The notes below the pieces were generated by a model, which saw only the letters and a program-made list of their open reading frames with translations, did not search any database and was not told where the DNA came from. Shown piece after piece: positions 55,959 through 64,000 of a stretch of 64,000 nt of DNA. Location of the stretch: positions 1,674,001 through 1,738,000 of the forward strand of contig OZ240684.1 of NCBI GenBank assembly GCA_965199175.1. Direction: 5' to 3'. Numbering within the stretch: the stretch's first letter is position 1; every line of letters begins with the position of its first letter. Both the position numbers and the translations under genes were made by a program. The stretch is from G963923945 sp965199175. Its GTDB lineage: Bacteria; Pseudomonadota; Alphaproteobacteria; G963923945.

Positions 55959-56255
55959 TTACATATTCTGAGGAAAGACATTCCGGTAACGGTGAATGGT
56001 CGTCTGAGCAAACAACCCGGCCCGGGCGTAGGGATCACCAGAAACCAACGCCTCAACCGCCGCCCGGTCAGCACAATCAATGATCAGAAGACTGCCCATC
56101 GGAGCATCACGCTCCTCATCAATCAATGGTCCGGCCCGGAGCAGCTGATCCCCCAAATTATCCAGATAGGCCAGGTGATCTGAGCGGTTGGCAGCCCGGA
56201 CATCGGCATGATCCGGTTTATCAAGGCAGATGACAACATACAGCACCACAAACAC
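55959..56255 (-). CDS. YciI-like protein
   Basis: 98 residues, a ferredoxin-like fold: YVVICLDKPDHADVRAANRSDHLAYLDNLGDQLLRAGPLIDEE, MGSLLIIDCADRAAVEALVSGDPYARAGLF. The His and Asp in the conserved positions (RSDHL and GDPYA) are present. The enzymatic role of the family is mostly unknown. In many alphaproteobacteria gpsA is directly upstream; here 6.2 kb of island separates them. Confidence 0.88.
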   Translation of the reverse strand: MFVVLYVVICLDKPDHADVRAANRSDHLAYLDNLGDQLLRAGPLIDEERDAPMGSLLIIDCADRAAVEALVSGDPYARAGLFAQTTIHRYRNVFPQNM

Positions 56256-56797
56256 CTCTTATGACAGAATCCTTATTTATGACAGAGTCTTACTGCTTAT
56301 GATCACATTCTTATTTTATGACCACATTCTCACATTCAGTCATCTCTCATCACCAGGTCATCTCTCATCACCGTACTCCCGGCCTGCCCCGTTCATTGAT
56401 CAATCAGCCAACTCCCACAGTTAATCAACCTTAACCCCAGGAATCAAACACCAAATTCCTTTGGTCAGAAAGATAACAAAACCCGGGTCCCGAAACCAGA
56501 CGGAATGAACAGCATGGTCGATGTGTTCGGAAAGATGAAGAGAACACTGTTTCTTTTTGTACTCTGTATTCTGTATCCCTGATATCCTCATATCGCTTGA
56601 TCTTTTGGTGAGAAAGCCGGACAGAATCAGGGTCAATCTGGCTATTGTTTACAATAATGGGGTTGTTTTTAAGAGTATCCTCCTGCCGGCTGTCCCTTCA
56701 TAGAGAGGTCTGATATTCTGAACACTGCCCTTTATGGGTTTTGATGTGAATTTTTATTGAGAAAAGATCCTGGCAAAACACCATGCGAGGCAAAACC
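56256..56797. other. Spacer with short repeats at the left edge of the Sel1 island
   Basis: No gene seen in 540 bp. Repeats around TATGACAGA (56258-56290), TTATGAcCACATTCT (56300-56330) and CATCTCTCATCACC (56340-56373) form local imperfect tandem copies. This marks the boundary between yciI and the Sel1 genes. Confidence 0.55.
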
Positions 56798-58213
56798 ATG
56801 ACAACACTCACCAGCAACCAGACCCAAAAGATCGGCCATATCATCCCCCTTGTGATCAACAACCTCATGCCCGGTTATTTCATCAAGACCCTGTGGATCA
56901 AAGCACTCTGGATCAGGACCATCAGTCAGACATGGATCATTATGCTGATCGTTGTCGGCAGCCTCAGCATGGTTGGTGGAAATGCCGAGGCGAGACCCCC
57001 CTGTCTCACCGGACAAGACGCCAGCCATCTGGTCATCACCTGGCCGAAGAAAGCCATAATAACCGAAGAGACGGGAGAAGAAGACAGACGGCATATGATC
57101 GCCCAGGCACAAGCCGGGGATGCCAAAGCACAAAATGATCTTGGCGTCATGTATGCCTATGGACAAAGGGTTGGCGAAGATTATCAAAAAGCGGTTACCT
57201 GGTTTCGCAAGGCGGCTGAAAAAGGATATGCTGAGGCGCAATATTATTTAGCCACTTTTTATTACAATGGCGGTGGTGTGACCAAAAATGATCAACACGC
57301 TCTCTTTTGGTTCCGCAAAGCGGCTGAAGCAGATGACTGGTGGTTTGGCAAGCATAGGTCAGAAAAAGGCAATCCCTGGTCTCAATACGCCCTTGGGGTC
57401 ATGACTGCCAATGGGCAGGGGGTTCCCAGGGACACCGAACAAGCGGTTACCTGGTTCCGCAAGGCGGCTGAACAGGGCAATGCTGATGCCCAGCTTGCTC
57501 TTGCGATCATATATCAGAGTGGGGATGGGGTTGTCCGGAGGAATAATGAACAAGCCGTTTACTGGCTTCGCAAAGCAGCTGAAGGAATCAACTGGCCAGA
57601 TGAGAACAGGGATCAGTATGGTCATGCCAGAGCGCAACACATGCTTGGGGTTGCCTATAAAAATTGGTGCGGGGTCCCTCAGGATTATGAACAAGCGATG
57701 TTGTGGTTCCGCAGGGCGGCTGAAAAAGGGTATCCCTATGCCCGGTACGCTCTTGGGAACATATATGAGGATGAGGAGGCGATCCCCCAGGATGATGAAC
57801 AGGCTGCCGCCTGGTGGCACGAGGGGGCTGAACAAGGCTATTCCAGTGCTCAATACAGCCTTGGGGTACTTTACAGGGATGGGAAAGGGGTGGCCCAGGA
57901 TGATCAGCAGGCCCTCTTCTGGTTCCGCAAGGCCGCCGAACAAGGATATGCCAAGGCCCAGTACAGTCTTGGGATCATGTATGAGAAGGGGGAAGGGGTG
58001 GCCCAGGATGATCAGCAAGCCGTCTTCTGGTACCGCAAGGCCGCCGAACAAAGGCATAGACGGGCCCAATACAATCTTGGCGTTTTCTACGAGAATGGAC
58101 GCGGAGTTCCTCAGGACATCAAACAAGCCATCAGATGGTACCGTAAAGCGGCTCAAAGAGGCATTAAAGAGGCCCGGGTAGCCCTCAAATCCCTGAGTTC
58201 AAAAAGCCCTTGA
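56798..58213 (+). CDS. Secreted Sel1-like repeat protein 1 (9 repeats)
   Basis: 471 residues from ATG 56798, chosen because the homologous start in gene 2 is GTG at the same codon; ATG 56783 is in frame. The leader has a long hydrophilic part of about 40 residues, then the hydrophobic WIIMLIVVGSLSMVGGNAEA, so cleavage is predicted after NAEA. About nine Sel1-like repeats of 36 residues follow, each near A-x-Y-x-L-G-x-M-Y-x-x-G-x-G-V-x-x-D and AVxWFRKAAEQG. SLR proteins are alpha-solenoids for protein contacts, often host- or envelope-related. The stop is 82 bp before gene 2. Confidence 0.85.
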   Translation: MTTLTSNQTQKIGHIIPLVINNLMPGYFIKTLWIKALWIRTISQTWIIMLIVVGSLSMVGGNAEARPPCLTGQDASHLVITWPKKAIITEETGEEDRRHMIAQAQAGDAKAQNDLGVMYAYGQRVGEDYQKAVTWFRKAAEKGYAEAQYYLATFYYNGGGVTKNDQHALFWFRKAAEADDWWFGKHRSEKGNPWSQYALGVMTANGQGVPRDTEQAVTWFRKAAEQGNADAQLALAIIYQSGDGVVRRNNEQAVYWLRKAAEGINWPDENRDQYGHARAQHMLGVAYKNWCGVPQDYEQAMLWFRRAAEKGYPYARYALGNIYEDEEAIPQDDEQAAAWWHEGAEQGYSSAQYSLGVLYRDGKGVAQDDQQALFWFRKAAEQGYAKAQYSLGIMYEKGEGVAQDDQQAVFWYRKAAEQRHRRAQYNLGVFYENGRGVPQDIKQAIRWYRKAAQRGIKEARVALKSLSSKSP

Positions 58214-58295
58214 GTCTCCCTTCACGAACGCAAAAACCTCCCGGACCATGCCTCAACAAAATCATGCCTCAACAAAATACTGCGCGGGGAAAACC

Positions 58296-59183
58296 GTGAC
58301 AACACTCACCAGCAACCGGACCCAAAGGATCAGCCATATCATCAGCCAGATCATCCCCCTTGTGATCAACAGCCTCATGCCCGGTTATTTCATCAAGACC
58401 CCGTGGATCAAAACACTCTGGATCAGGACCATTGTTCAGACATGGATCATTATGCTGATCGTTGTCGGCAACCTCAGCATAGTTGGTGGAAATGCCGAAG
58501 CGCGCGCACCCTGTCTTCTCCAACAAGACGCCAGCCATCTGGTCACCACTCCAAAAGCCAGAATAATGAAAGAAGTCGGACAAGTAGCCATACGGCATAT
58601 GATGGACCATGAGCAAGCCGTCTGGGATGCTGAGACCCAATACAATCTTGGGGTCATAACTGCCAATGGGCAGGGGGTTCCTCAGGACACTGAACAAGCG
58701 GTTGCCTGGTTCCGCAAGGCGGCTGAACAGAGATATGCTGGTGCCCAATACGCCCTTGGGATCATGTATCAGAATGGGGATGGGGTCCCCCAGGATGATG
58801 AACAGGCCCTCTTGTGGTTCCGCAGGGCGGCTCAGGGAATGAACTGGCCAGACGAGAACAGGGCTGAGTACGGTGATGCCAGAGCACAATACATTCTCGG
58901 GGTTACCTATCGGGATTGGTGCGGAGCCCCCAGGGATTATGAGCAAGCCTTTCTCTGGTTCCGCAGGGCGGCTGAAAAAGGACATACTGATGCCCAACAT
59001 GCTCTTGGAGTCATGTATCAGAATGGGGATGGGGTTCCTCAGGACACTGAGCAAGCCCTCTTATGGTTCCGCAAGGCCGCCGAACAGGGACACAGTGATG
59101 CCCGGGAAGCCCTCAAATCCCTGGACCCGGAGAATCCATTACCCCCTTTCCTTCCACAAACAGGCGAACCTCCCAGACGGTGA
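58296..59183 (+). CDS. Secreted Sel1-like repeat protein 2 (4 repeats)
   Basis: 295 residues from GTG 58296 with GCGGGG upstream. The leader is nearly identical to the other two genes (MTTLTSNRTQRISHIISQII, LIVVGNLSIVGGNAEA). About four SLRs follow, including one with an inserted NWPDENRAEYG loop also found in protein 1. The C-terminus, DPENPLPPFLPQTGEPPRR, is shared exactly with protein 3: DNA 59082-59187 equals 60562-60667, 106 bp. Confidence 0.85.
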   Translation: MTTLTSNRTQRISHIISQIIPLVINSLMPGYFIKTPWIKTLWIRTIVQTWIIMLIVVGNLSIVGGNAEARAPCLLQQDASHLVTTPKARIMKEVGQVAIRHMMDHEQAVWDAETQYNLGVITANGQGVPQDTEQAVAWFRKAAEQRYAGAQYALGIMYQNGDGVPQDDEQALLWFRRAAQGMNWPDENRAEYGDARAQYILGVTYRDWCGAPRDYEQAFLWFRRAAEKGHTDAQHALGVMYQNGDGVPQDTEQALLWFRKAAEQGHSDAREALKSLDPENPLPPFLPQTGEPPRR

Positions 59184-59214
59184 TCCCTGGCAAAACACCA
59201 TGCGAGGCAAAACC

Positions 59215-60663
59215 ATGACAACACTCACCAGCAACCGGACCCAAAGGATCAGCCATATCATCAGCCAGATCATCCCCCTTGTGATCAACAGCCTCATGCC
59301 CGGTTATTTCATCAAAACCCTGTGGATCAAAGCACTCTGGATCAGGACCATTGTTCAGACATGGATTGTTATGCTGATCGTTGTCGGCAGCCTCAGCATG
59401 GTTGGCGGGAATGCCGAGGCCCAGGACCCGAAAGAGAGAGCAGAAACCGATGTAGAGAGCATCATCACCCGGGCACAAGCCGGAGATGGCGGGGCCCAAT
59501 ACGATCTTGGGTTCATGTATGCTGAGGGACGGGGGGTCGATCAGGATGATCAGCAAGCCGTCTTTTGGTACCGCAAGGCCGCCGAGCAAGGCGATACATG
59601 GGGCCAAAGTGCTCTTGGGTTCATGTATGCTGAGGGACAGGGGGTCGATCAGGATGATCAGCAAGCCGTCTTTTGGTACCGCAAGGCCGCCGAGCAAGGA
59701 CATCCCAATGCCCAATATAATCTTGGGTTCATGTATGCTGAGGGACGGGGGGTCGATCAGGATGATCAGCAAGCCGTCTTCTGGTACCGCAAAGCCGCCG
59801 AACAAGGCTATGTCGAGGCCCAGAATGCTCTTGGGATCATGTATGCCAGGGGACGGGGGGTGGACCAGAATGATCAACAGGCTTTCTTCTGGTTCCGTAA
59901 GGCTGCCGAACAAGGCGATGTATGGAGCCAAAGTGCTCTTGGGATCATGTATGCCGAGGGACGGGGGGTGGACCGGAATAATCAACAGGCTCTCTACTGG
60001 TTCCGCAAGGCGGCCGAACAAGGCGATACATGGGGCCAAAGTGCTCTTGGGTTGATGTATGCTGAGGGACGGGGGGTCGATCAGGATGATCAGCAGTCCC
60101 TCTTTTGGTACCGCAAGGCCGCCGAGCAAGGCGATGCCAATGCCCAATATAATCTTGGGGTGGCCCATATGGAGGGACAAGGCATCCTCCGCCAGGATGA
60201 TGAAAAAGCGGTGTTGTTGTTCCGCAAAGCAGCCGAACAAGGGCATCCCAATGCCCAGAATGCTCTTGGGATCATGTATGCCAGGGGACGAGGGGTCGAT
60301 CAGGATGATCAGCAAGCCGTCTTCTGGTACCGCAAGGCCGCCGAGCAAGGCGATGCCAATGCCCAATATAATCTTGGGGTGGCCCATATGGAGGGACAAG
60401 GCATCCTCCGCCAGGATGATGAAAAAGCGGTGTTGTTGTTCCGCAAAGCAGCCGAACAAGGGCATCCCAATGCCCAGAATGCTCTTGGGATCATGTATGC
60501 CAGGGGACGGGGGGTCGATCAGGATGATCAGCAAGCCCTCTTCTGGTACCGCAAGGCGGCTGAACAGGGACACAGTGATGCCCGGGAAGCCCTCAAATCC
60601 CTGGACCCGGAGAATCCATTACCCCCTTTCCTTCCACAAACAGGCGAACCTCCCAGACGGTGA
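59215..60663 (+). CDS. Secreted Sel1-like repeat protein 3 (10 repeats)
   Basis: 482 residues from ATG 59215 (ATG 59200 in frame). The frame is open upstream into gene 2, but the leader MTTLTSNRTQRIS fixes the real start. After the signal (GGNAEA) come about ten very uniform SLRs, most with RGRGVDQDDQQAVFWYRKAAEQG. Repeats 7-8 and 9-10 are a near-exact 219-bp duplication. Such homogeneity shows recent expansion or gene conversion. It is probably periplasmic or exported; partner unknown. Confidence 0.85.
   Translation: MTTLTSNRTQRISHIISQIIPLVINSLMPGYFIKTLWIKALWIRTIVQTWIVMLIVVGSLSMVGGNAEAQDPKERAETDVESIITRAQAGDGGAQYDLGFMYAEGRGVDQDDQQAVFWYRKAAEQGDTWGQSALGFMYAEGQGVDQDDQQAVFWYRKAAEQGHPNAQYNLGFMYAEGRGVDQDDQQAVFWYRKAAEQGYVEAQNALGIMYARGRGVDQNDQQAFFWFRKAAEQGDVWSQSALGIMYAEGRGVDRNNQQALYWFRKAAEQGDTWGQSALGLMYAEGRGVDQDDQQSLFWYRKAAEQGDANAQYNLGVAHMEGQGILRQDDEKAVLLFRKAAEQGHPNAQNALGIMYARGRGVDQDDQQAVFWYRKAAEQGDANAQYNLGVAHMEGQGILRQDDEKAVLLFRKAAEQGHPNAQNALGIMYARGRGVDQDDQQALFWYRKAAEQGHSDAREALKSLDPENPLPPFLPQTGEPPRR
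60133..60570. repeat. 219-bp tandem duplication (two Sel1 units) in Sel1 gene 3
   Basis: 60133-60351 and 60352-60570 are near-identical; the first 158 bp match perfectly and the first difference is A60291 versus G60510. 219 bp is 73 codons, a 37-residue plus a 36-residue Sel1 repeat, so the frame is kept. Confidence 0.93.
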
Positions 60664-60680
60664 TCCCCGGCGTTCCGGGA

Positions 60681-60711
60681 CCGGATATTCAATCCATCAT
60701 CCGGATTTTTT
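60681..60711 (+). terminator. Rho-independent terminator candidate after Sel1 gene 3
   Basis: CCGGAT (60681-60686) pairs with ATCCGG (60699-60704) and is followed by a run of T (60706-60711), 18 bp after the stop. The loop is 12 bases, a bit long. Confidence 0.5.
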
Positions 60712-60830
60712 CAGCCGGCTTTTTTTCAAACGGTTTTTTAACTACATAAACCACAAGGGCAGAATGACCCTGAACACCGGCCACCCTGCCCAATCCCCCA
60801 GATGATCAGGGATATAGTGTGATCATAATT

Positions 60831-61549
60831 CTAAAAATATTTGAGTGCGTCGGGCTTTGGTGCTGGCCTATCTGGGCGCCAGTGCGGTGCCATAACCTTT
60901 GGCGGTGACAGTATCTGCGAACCGAGTAAGTAGGGGCGAACATATCTCAGTGCCTGCGCGATCCCCTCTTCAAAATCTTCACGGGATAAAAGTTTCAGAT
61001 TTCCGAGTTCATGCTTGAACATGGTCGCCATGACGATTTTCAGCAATTCCGGATTGTCACGTAAATTGATGATCTGGCCCTTTTTAATCCGAAATTCAGG
61101 TCGCGGACTCTTCTCCAACTCCCGATAAATATGTTTAATATAGGATGGTGTCTTATTGTTATCCACCGAAGGGTCAGCATATTTTGTGATCATTTCCTCT
61201 ATTGTTCCAAGTTTATCATTTTTTTGATAGTTCATCATGAGTATGGCTGCCGCCCGCACGCCATCAGGCACATTGTCAAAAGTGACATATATTTGTTCTT
61301 TACCATGTGGATCATAGAACTGACCTCGCCATGGATTCTTTCTCCATTCACTGGGAACAAATTTTACATTCCCCGGGTTTTTATTCCGGAACCCCGGCGG
61401 AAGAGATGTTTGTTTTTAGAATCCAGATCCAGATATAGATCCAGCTTCATAAAATCCACAGACTCCGCCATCTGTTCAAAAATCCGGTGTTTGGGGGTTT
61501 TGAGGAATTCTCCCCCATTTGCAAACTGGTTGTGATGAGAAATACTCAT
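60831..61549 (-). pseudogene. Phage 'RNNNPGN' (structural protein P5-like) gene, frameshifted
   Basis: From ATG 61549 (AAAGGA upstream) one frame reads to KNKHLFRRG. The continuation FRNKNPGNVKFVPSEW...FDNVPDGVRAAAILMMNYQKND.LGTIEEMITKYADPS...YIKHIYREL is in another frame that has no start codon of its own near the junction. One extra G in the GGGG run (61392-61395) gives a single protein of about 239 residues. R-N-x-N-P-G-N plus 'GxRAxAxxLxxYQ' and 'AxxxxxxYIxH' are the marks of a phage-related family sometimes labelled structural protein P5. Function in bacteria unclear. Confidence 0.6.
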
Positions 61550-61630
61550 GGTATTGATCCTTTCATGGTTAAGAGAATGAGGGCGGCCGTAATGAGAGGC
61601 AAAACAGACCGTGTTTTGATAAAGAAGCAT

Positions 61631-62493
61631 TCTTTTTTTAATGTCTTTTCTTAAGAAAATCTCTTAAACAATAATTAAAAAAGAGATTTTTTGGAAAACA
61701 TGGATCAAAACGGCTCAGCGCCATCCCCAATAAATTGCTGATAGCAATAATACCATAAGAAATAATCTCTGACAAGGACAGTCCATATTGTTTCATCATG
61801 AGGGAGCAAAAAGGGACGGTTTGAAAGAGTGATGAACCGAATACAGCCCCCTTTCTGGAACCCGGATGGAACCAAAGATCCGGTCATCCAGGCTCTGGAT
61901 CCCGGCCATTGCCTGCATCGCTGAGCCGGGAATCAATGCTGAGGCCGCTCCATGCCACCCCATACCTCAACACTGTCCTGAGCCAGGCCGGAAAGGCCAA
62001 CAAGAATGATCCGGGGTTCCAGGACCCGGACATCACCGGGATGACCGGATCACATTCACCGGATCAAACAAATGGGATTAAGGACATGCACTCTGAGGGC
62101 CCAGAGATCAAAAGACACAGAGATCAAAGATATGGGGATCAAAAACACGGAGATCAAAAACATTCGGTCTTCAGGGGGCTGATGCCCGAACAGGGCAGGC
62201 CACATCTTGCCCAGTGTTTTGATTGGTTTTTGATGTATTGTGATACTTTTTCAATTCAGGACTCACTGAAACTCAGTACTGGCCCAATCCCCGGACATAC
62301 CTATACTGATTGCACGGCCTTTCTGAACCGCCTTTCTGGGTGGATTTTGATGGATCCCGGTGAATTCCTAAAGACTCAGCACCGGTGATTAGCCGGTGAT
62401 TCTCCTGTGAATTCCGGCTCTGATTCACCAGTGCTCCTGATACCCTATGATGATTGATCGGCCTGATTGACAGATTCAATTCACAGGGTTCAT
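61631..62493. other. Gene-poor right part of the Sel1 island
   Basis: No convincing gene. A 159-codon plus-strand frame (61909-62388) is low-complexity in its middle (GDQKHGDQKHS), made by 'GAGATCAAAAxAC' repeats at about 62105-62165, and shows no known domain. Repeats with CCGGTGA occur at 62355-62400. Confidence 0.5.
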
Positions 62494-63498
62494 TCATAGA
62501 TCGGTTTCATTGGTCAAAGGACGGGCCAGCAAAACCTCAATCGCCTGATCAATATCAGCACCATGATTGAGGATGGCGTCGATGGCCTGACAAATCGGCA
62601 TCGAAACCCCGGCCTGAAATGCCATATCAGCCACCGCTGCTGCGGTCCAGATTCCCTCGGCAAGAGAGCCGCCCTTCTCCCGGAAAGCACGGATATCCTC
62701 CCCATGACTCAGAGCAATCCCCAGACCAGTGTTCCGGGACTGGCCGGAAGAACAGGTCAGGCAGAGATCCCCCAGCCCGGCCAGACCAGTCAATGTGGCG
62801 GCCTGACCGCCATAAGCAACCCCGAAACGCATCATTTCAGCCAGCCCGCGAGTCACAAAAGCCGCCTGAGCATTTTCACCCAAATTCCGACCTTTAACGA
62901 TGCCGCTGCCAATAGCCAACACATTTTTGACCGCCCCGCCGATTTGCGCTCCACGGATATCAACCCCGGTATAGGGACGAAACCGCCCATCAGCCAGGCT
63001 GTCAGCAAAGCAGCGAGTCACCACCGGATCATTGCCGGCAACCATTGCTGCAGCCGGCTGACGGGCCGCAACCTCGCAAGCAAATGTCGGCCCGGAAAGA
63101 ACCGCCAACGGCTGATCCGGCAAAACAGCTGCCACCACCTCACTCATCAGGCGGTTGCTCCCTTGCTCAATCCCTTTGGAACAGAGCAATATCGGGATCT
63201 CCGGCTTGATATGAACAGCCAGATCCGCCACCACTGTCCCAATATGCTGAGCCGGAACCACCAGGAGAATCGCCTCTGCTGCCGATAGCGCAGCAAGATC
63301 AGCAACCACCTTCATTTCCGGATCAAGTGGATATCCCGGTAAAAAGGTTGTGTTTTCTCCGTGAGCAGCAATCTCATCAATCACCGCCTGTTCACGCACC
63401 CATAACGTCACATCGGCCCCGGCCCGCCGGACAACCATCGCCAAAGCCGTCCCCCAGGCCCCACCGCCAACAACACCGATACGGCTAAAAGCATTCAT
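62494..63498 (-). CDS. gpsA: Glycerol-3-phosphate dehydrogenase [NAD(P)+]
   Basis: 334 residues. N-terminal GVVGGGAWGTALAMV, then LCSKGIEQGSNRLMSEV, LSGPTFACEVAARQPAA, GAVKNVLAIGSGI with catalytic lysine, and GLAGLGDLCLTCSSGQSRN. It makes sn-glycerol 3-phosphate for phospholipids. In related genomes yciI and EVE genes follow directly; here the Sel1 island lies between. Confidence 0.96.
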   Translation of the reverse strand: MNAFSRIGVVGGGAWGTALAMVVRRAGADVTLWVREQAVIDEIAAHGENTTFLPGYPLDPEMKVVADLAALSAAEAILLVVPAQHIGTVVADLAVHIKPEIPILLCSKGIEQGSNRLMSEVVAAVLPDQPLAVLSGPTFACEVAARQPAAAMVAGNDPVVTRCFADSLADGRFRPYTGVDIRGAQIGGAVKNVLAIGSGIVKGRNLGENAQAAFVTRGLAEMMRFGVAYGGQAATLTGLAGLGDLCLTCSSGQSRNTGLGIALSHGEDIRAFREKGGSLAEGIWTAAAVADMAFQAGVSMPICQAIDAILNHGADIDQAIEVLLARPLTNETDL

Positions 63499-64000
63499 AG
63501 AAGCACCCGTATGATCTTCAACGGCCCCGCATCATCATGACCTGAACAGTGCTCTTTCAAGCAATCCATAACGTAACCCAAAGGAATACAAAGAAAAAAA
63601 GACATGATGTGGATCAATCAAAGAATATCGCGGATATCATAGAGTAACCGTCACAATTTGTGGATATGTCAGCATACCATAGAATAAAAACGGGTATGGT
63701 TGCCTATCACCTTGTTTATACTTGTCAATCTCAATCCTCTGTTGGGGACATGTCTTTGGAAAAATTGACAATTCATTTTTTTATCTTTTGACATATTATA
63801 CGTTATGCGAGACCAAGAATTATCAGCCGATCCAGTATTTCAGCCGATAAAGATTTCAGCCAATAAAATGGAAAAACTCAGTAGAGATTGATTACAAGCC
63901 GTCATCAAAACTCTGTGTGGGGGTATGGTGTGAGGAATATGAGAGACCATTGGGAATAGGGAGTATGGATACATTATTTTCCACCGCAACCGGATTGGCT
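63499..64000. other. AT-rich terminal spacer
   Basis: About 500 bp upstream of gpsA with no gene. Several TTGACA-like hexamers occur (63765-63770, 63788-63793), but no well-spaced -10 follows, so no promoter is called. Confidence 0.5.

Noticed and set aside
59120..59183. LPQTG in the C-terminus of two Sel1 proteins resembles a sortase motif
   Set aside because: No hydrophobic segment follows, only EPPRR and the stop; the organism is Gram-negative and the motif lies in a duplicated tail.
59113..60573. Long minus-strand open frame (486 codons) opposite Sel1 gene 3, and similar ones opposite genes 1 and 2
   Set aside because: They are periodic mirror frames of the Sel1 repeats, show the same 36-codon period and have no start signal or family.
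61909..62388. 159-codon plus-strand frame
   Set aside because: Low-complexity centre produced by GAGATCAAA repeats, no domain, no good start site.
63765..63800. Promoter upstream of gpsA on the plus strand
   Set aside because: TTGACA hexamers have no -10 box at an acceptable distance and no plus-strand gene follows within the window.

Overview
The window looks like a chromosome segment of an alphaproteobacterium, probably close to the Rhodospirillales in the broad sense. The evidence is gene order and protein type: dnaJ-dapB, DUF2244 next to nth, a pmbA/monophosphatase/ABC exporter/DUF374 acyltransferase/waaA/lpxK envelope run, DUF4170, rsmE-gshA, ubiE...coaBC-dut, rimP-nusA-infB-rbfA-truB-rpsO-pnp, and gpsA...yciI-EVE-acs. 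Base composition is near 50% GC. No rRNA, tRNA or CRISPR array was seen.

Layout: 1-5.9 kb holds the dnaJ end, dapB, a lipoprotein, a frameshifted DUF3800 gene, DUF2244, nth and an EI24 membrane protein. 6.0-11.4 kb is a type III restriction-modification cassette (mod, res) preceded by an 80-bp relic of a second res. 11.5-16.9 kb has tadA, the minus-strand sxtJ/DUF5989/purD set, xseA and an M23 peptidase. 16.9-24.2 kb is the lipid A/LPS and exporter run on the minus strand. 24.4-28.1 kb has DUF4170, ubiA, rsmE and gshA. 28.2-31.15 kb is a complete IS1-like transposon with 21-bp perfect inverted ends and an 8-bp target duplication. It carries a fused HTH-ImmA/IrrE gene, an acidic partner gene and a small basic protein. 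31.2-41.6 kb has chorismate mutase, ubiE, coaBC, dut, an Rrf2-cysK-ThiF/MoeB-DsrE sulfur set, a 2-hydroxyacid dehydrogenase, an SH3 protein and a nitronate monooxygenase-like protein. 41.6-51.6 kb is the translation/RNA operon from rimP to pnp. 52-56.3 kb has a TPR lipoprotein, acs, EVE and YciI. 56.8-61.6 kb is an island of three Sel1-repeat secreted proteins plus a broken phage-type gene. gpsA follows, and the last 0.5 kb is empty.

Two patterns run through the window. First, the spacers are unusually long and full of different 15-21 bp perfect or near-perfect tandem duplications, some reaching into coding sequence (mod, the ankyrin ORF, the rimP 3' end). Second, five genes (DUF3800, sxtJ, the transposase, truB and the P5-like gene) are each interrupted by single-base indels, mostly in homopolymers. 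These could be real decay, recoding or sequencing error. The most interesting candidates for an undescribed system are the cargo-bearing IS1-like transposon with its HTH-ImmA module and the Sel1-repeat island lodged between gpsA and yciI. All functional names rest on reading motifs by eye; no database search was run.
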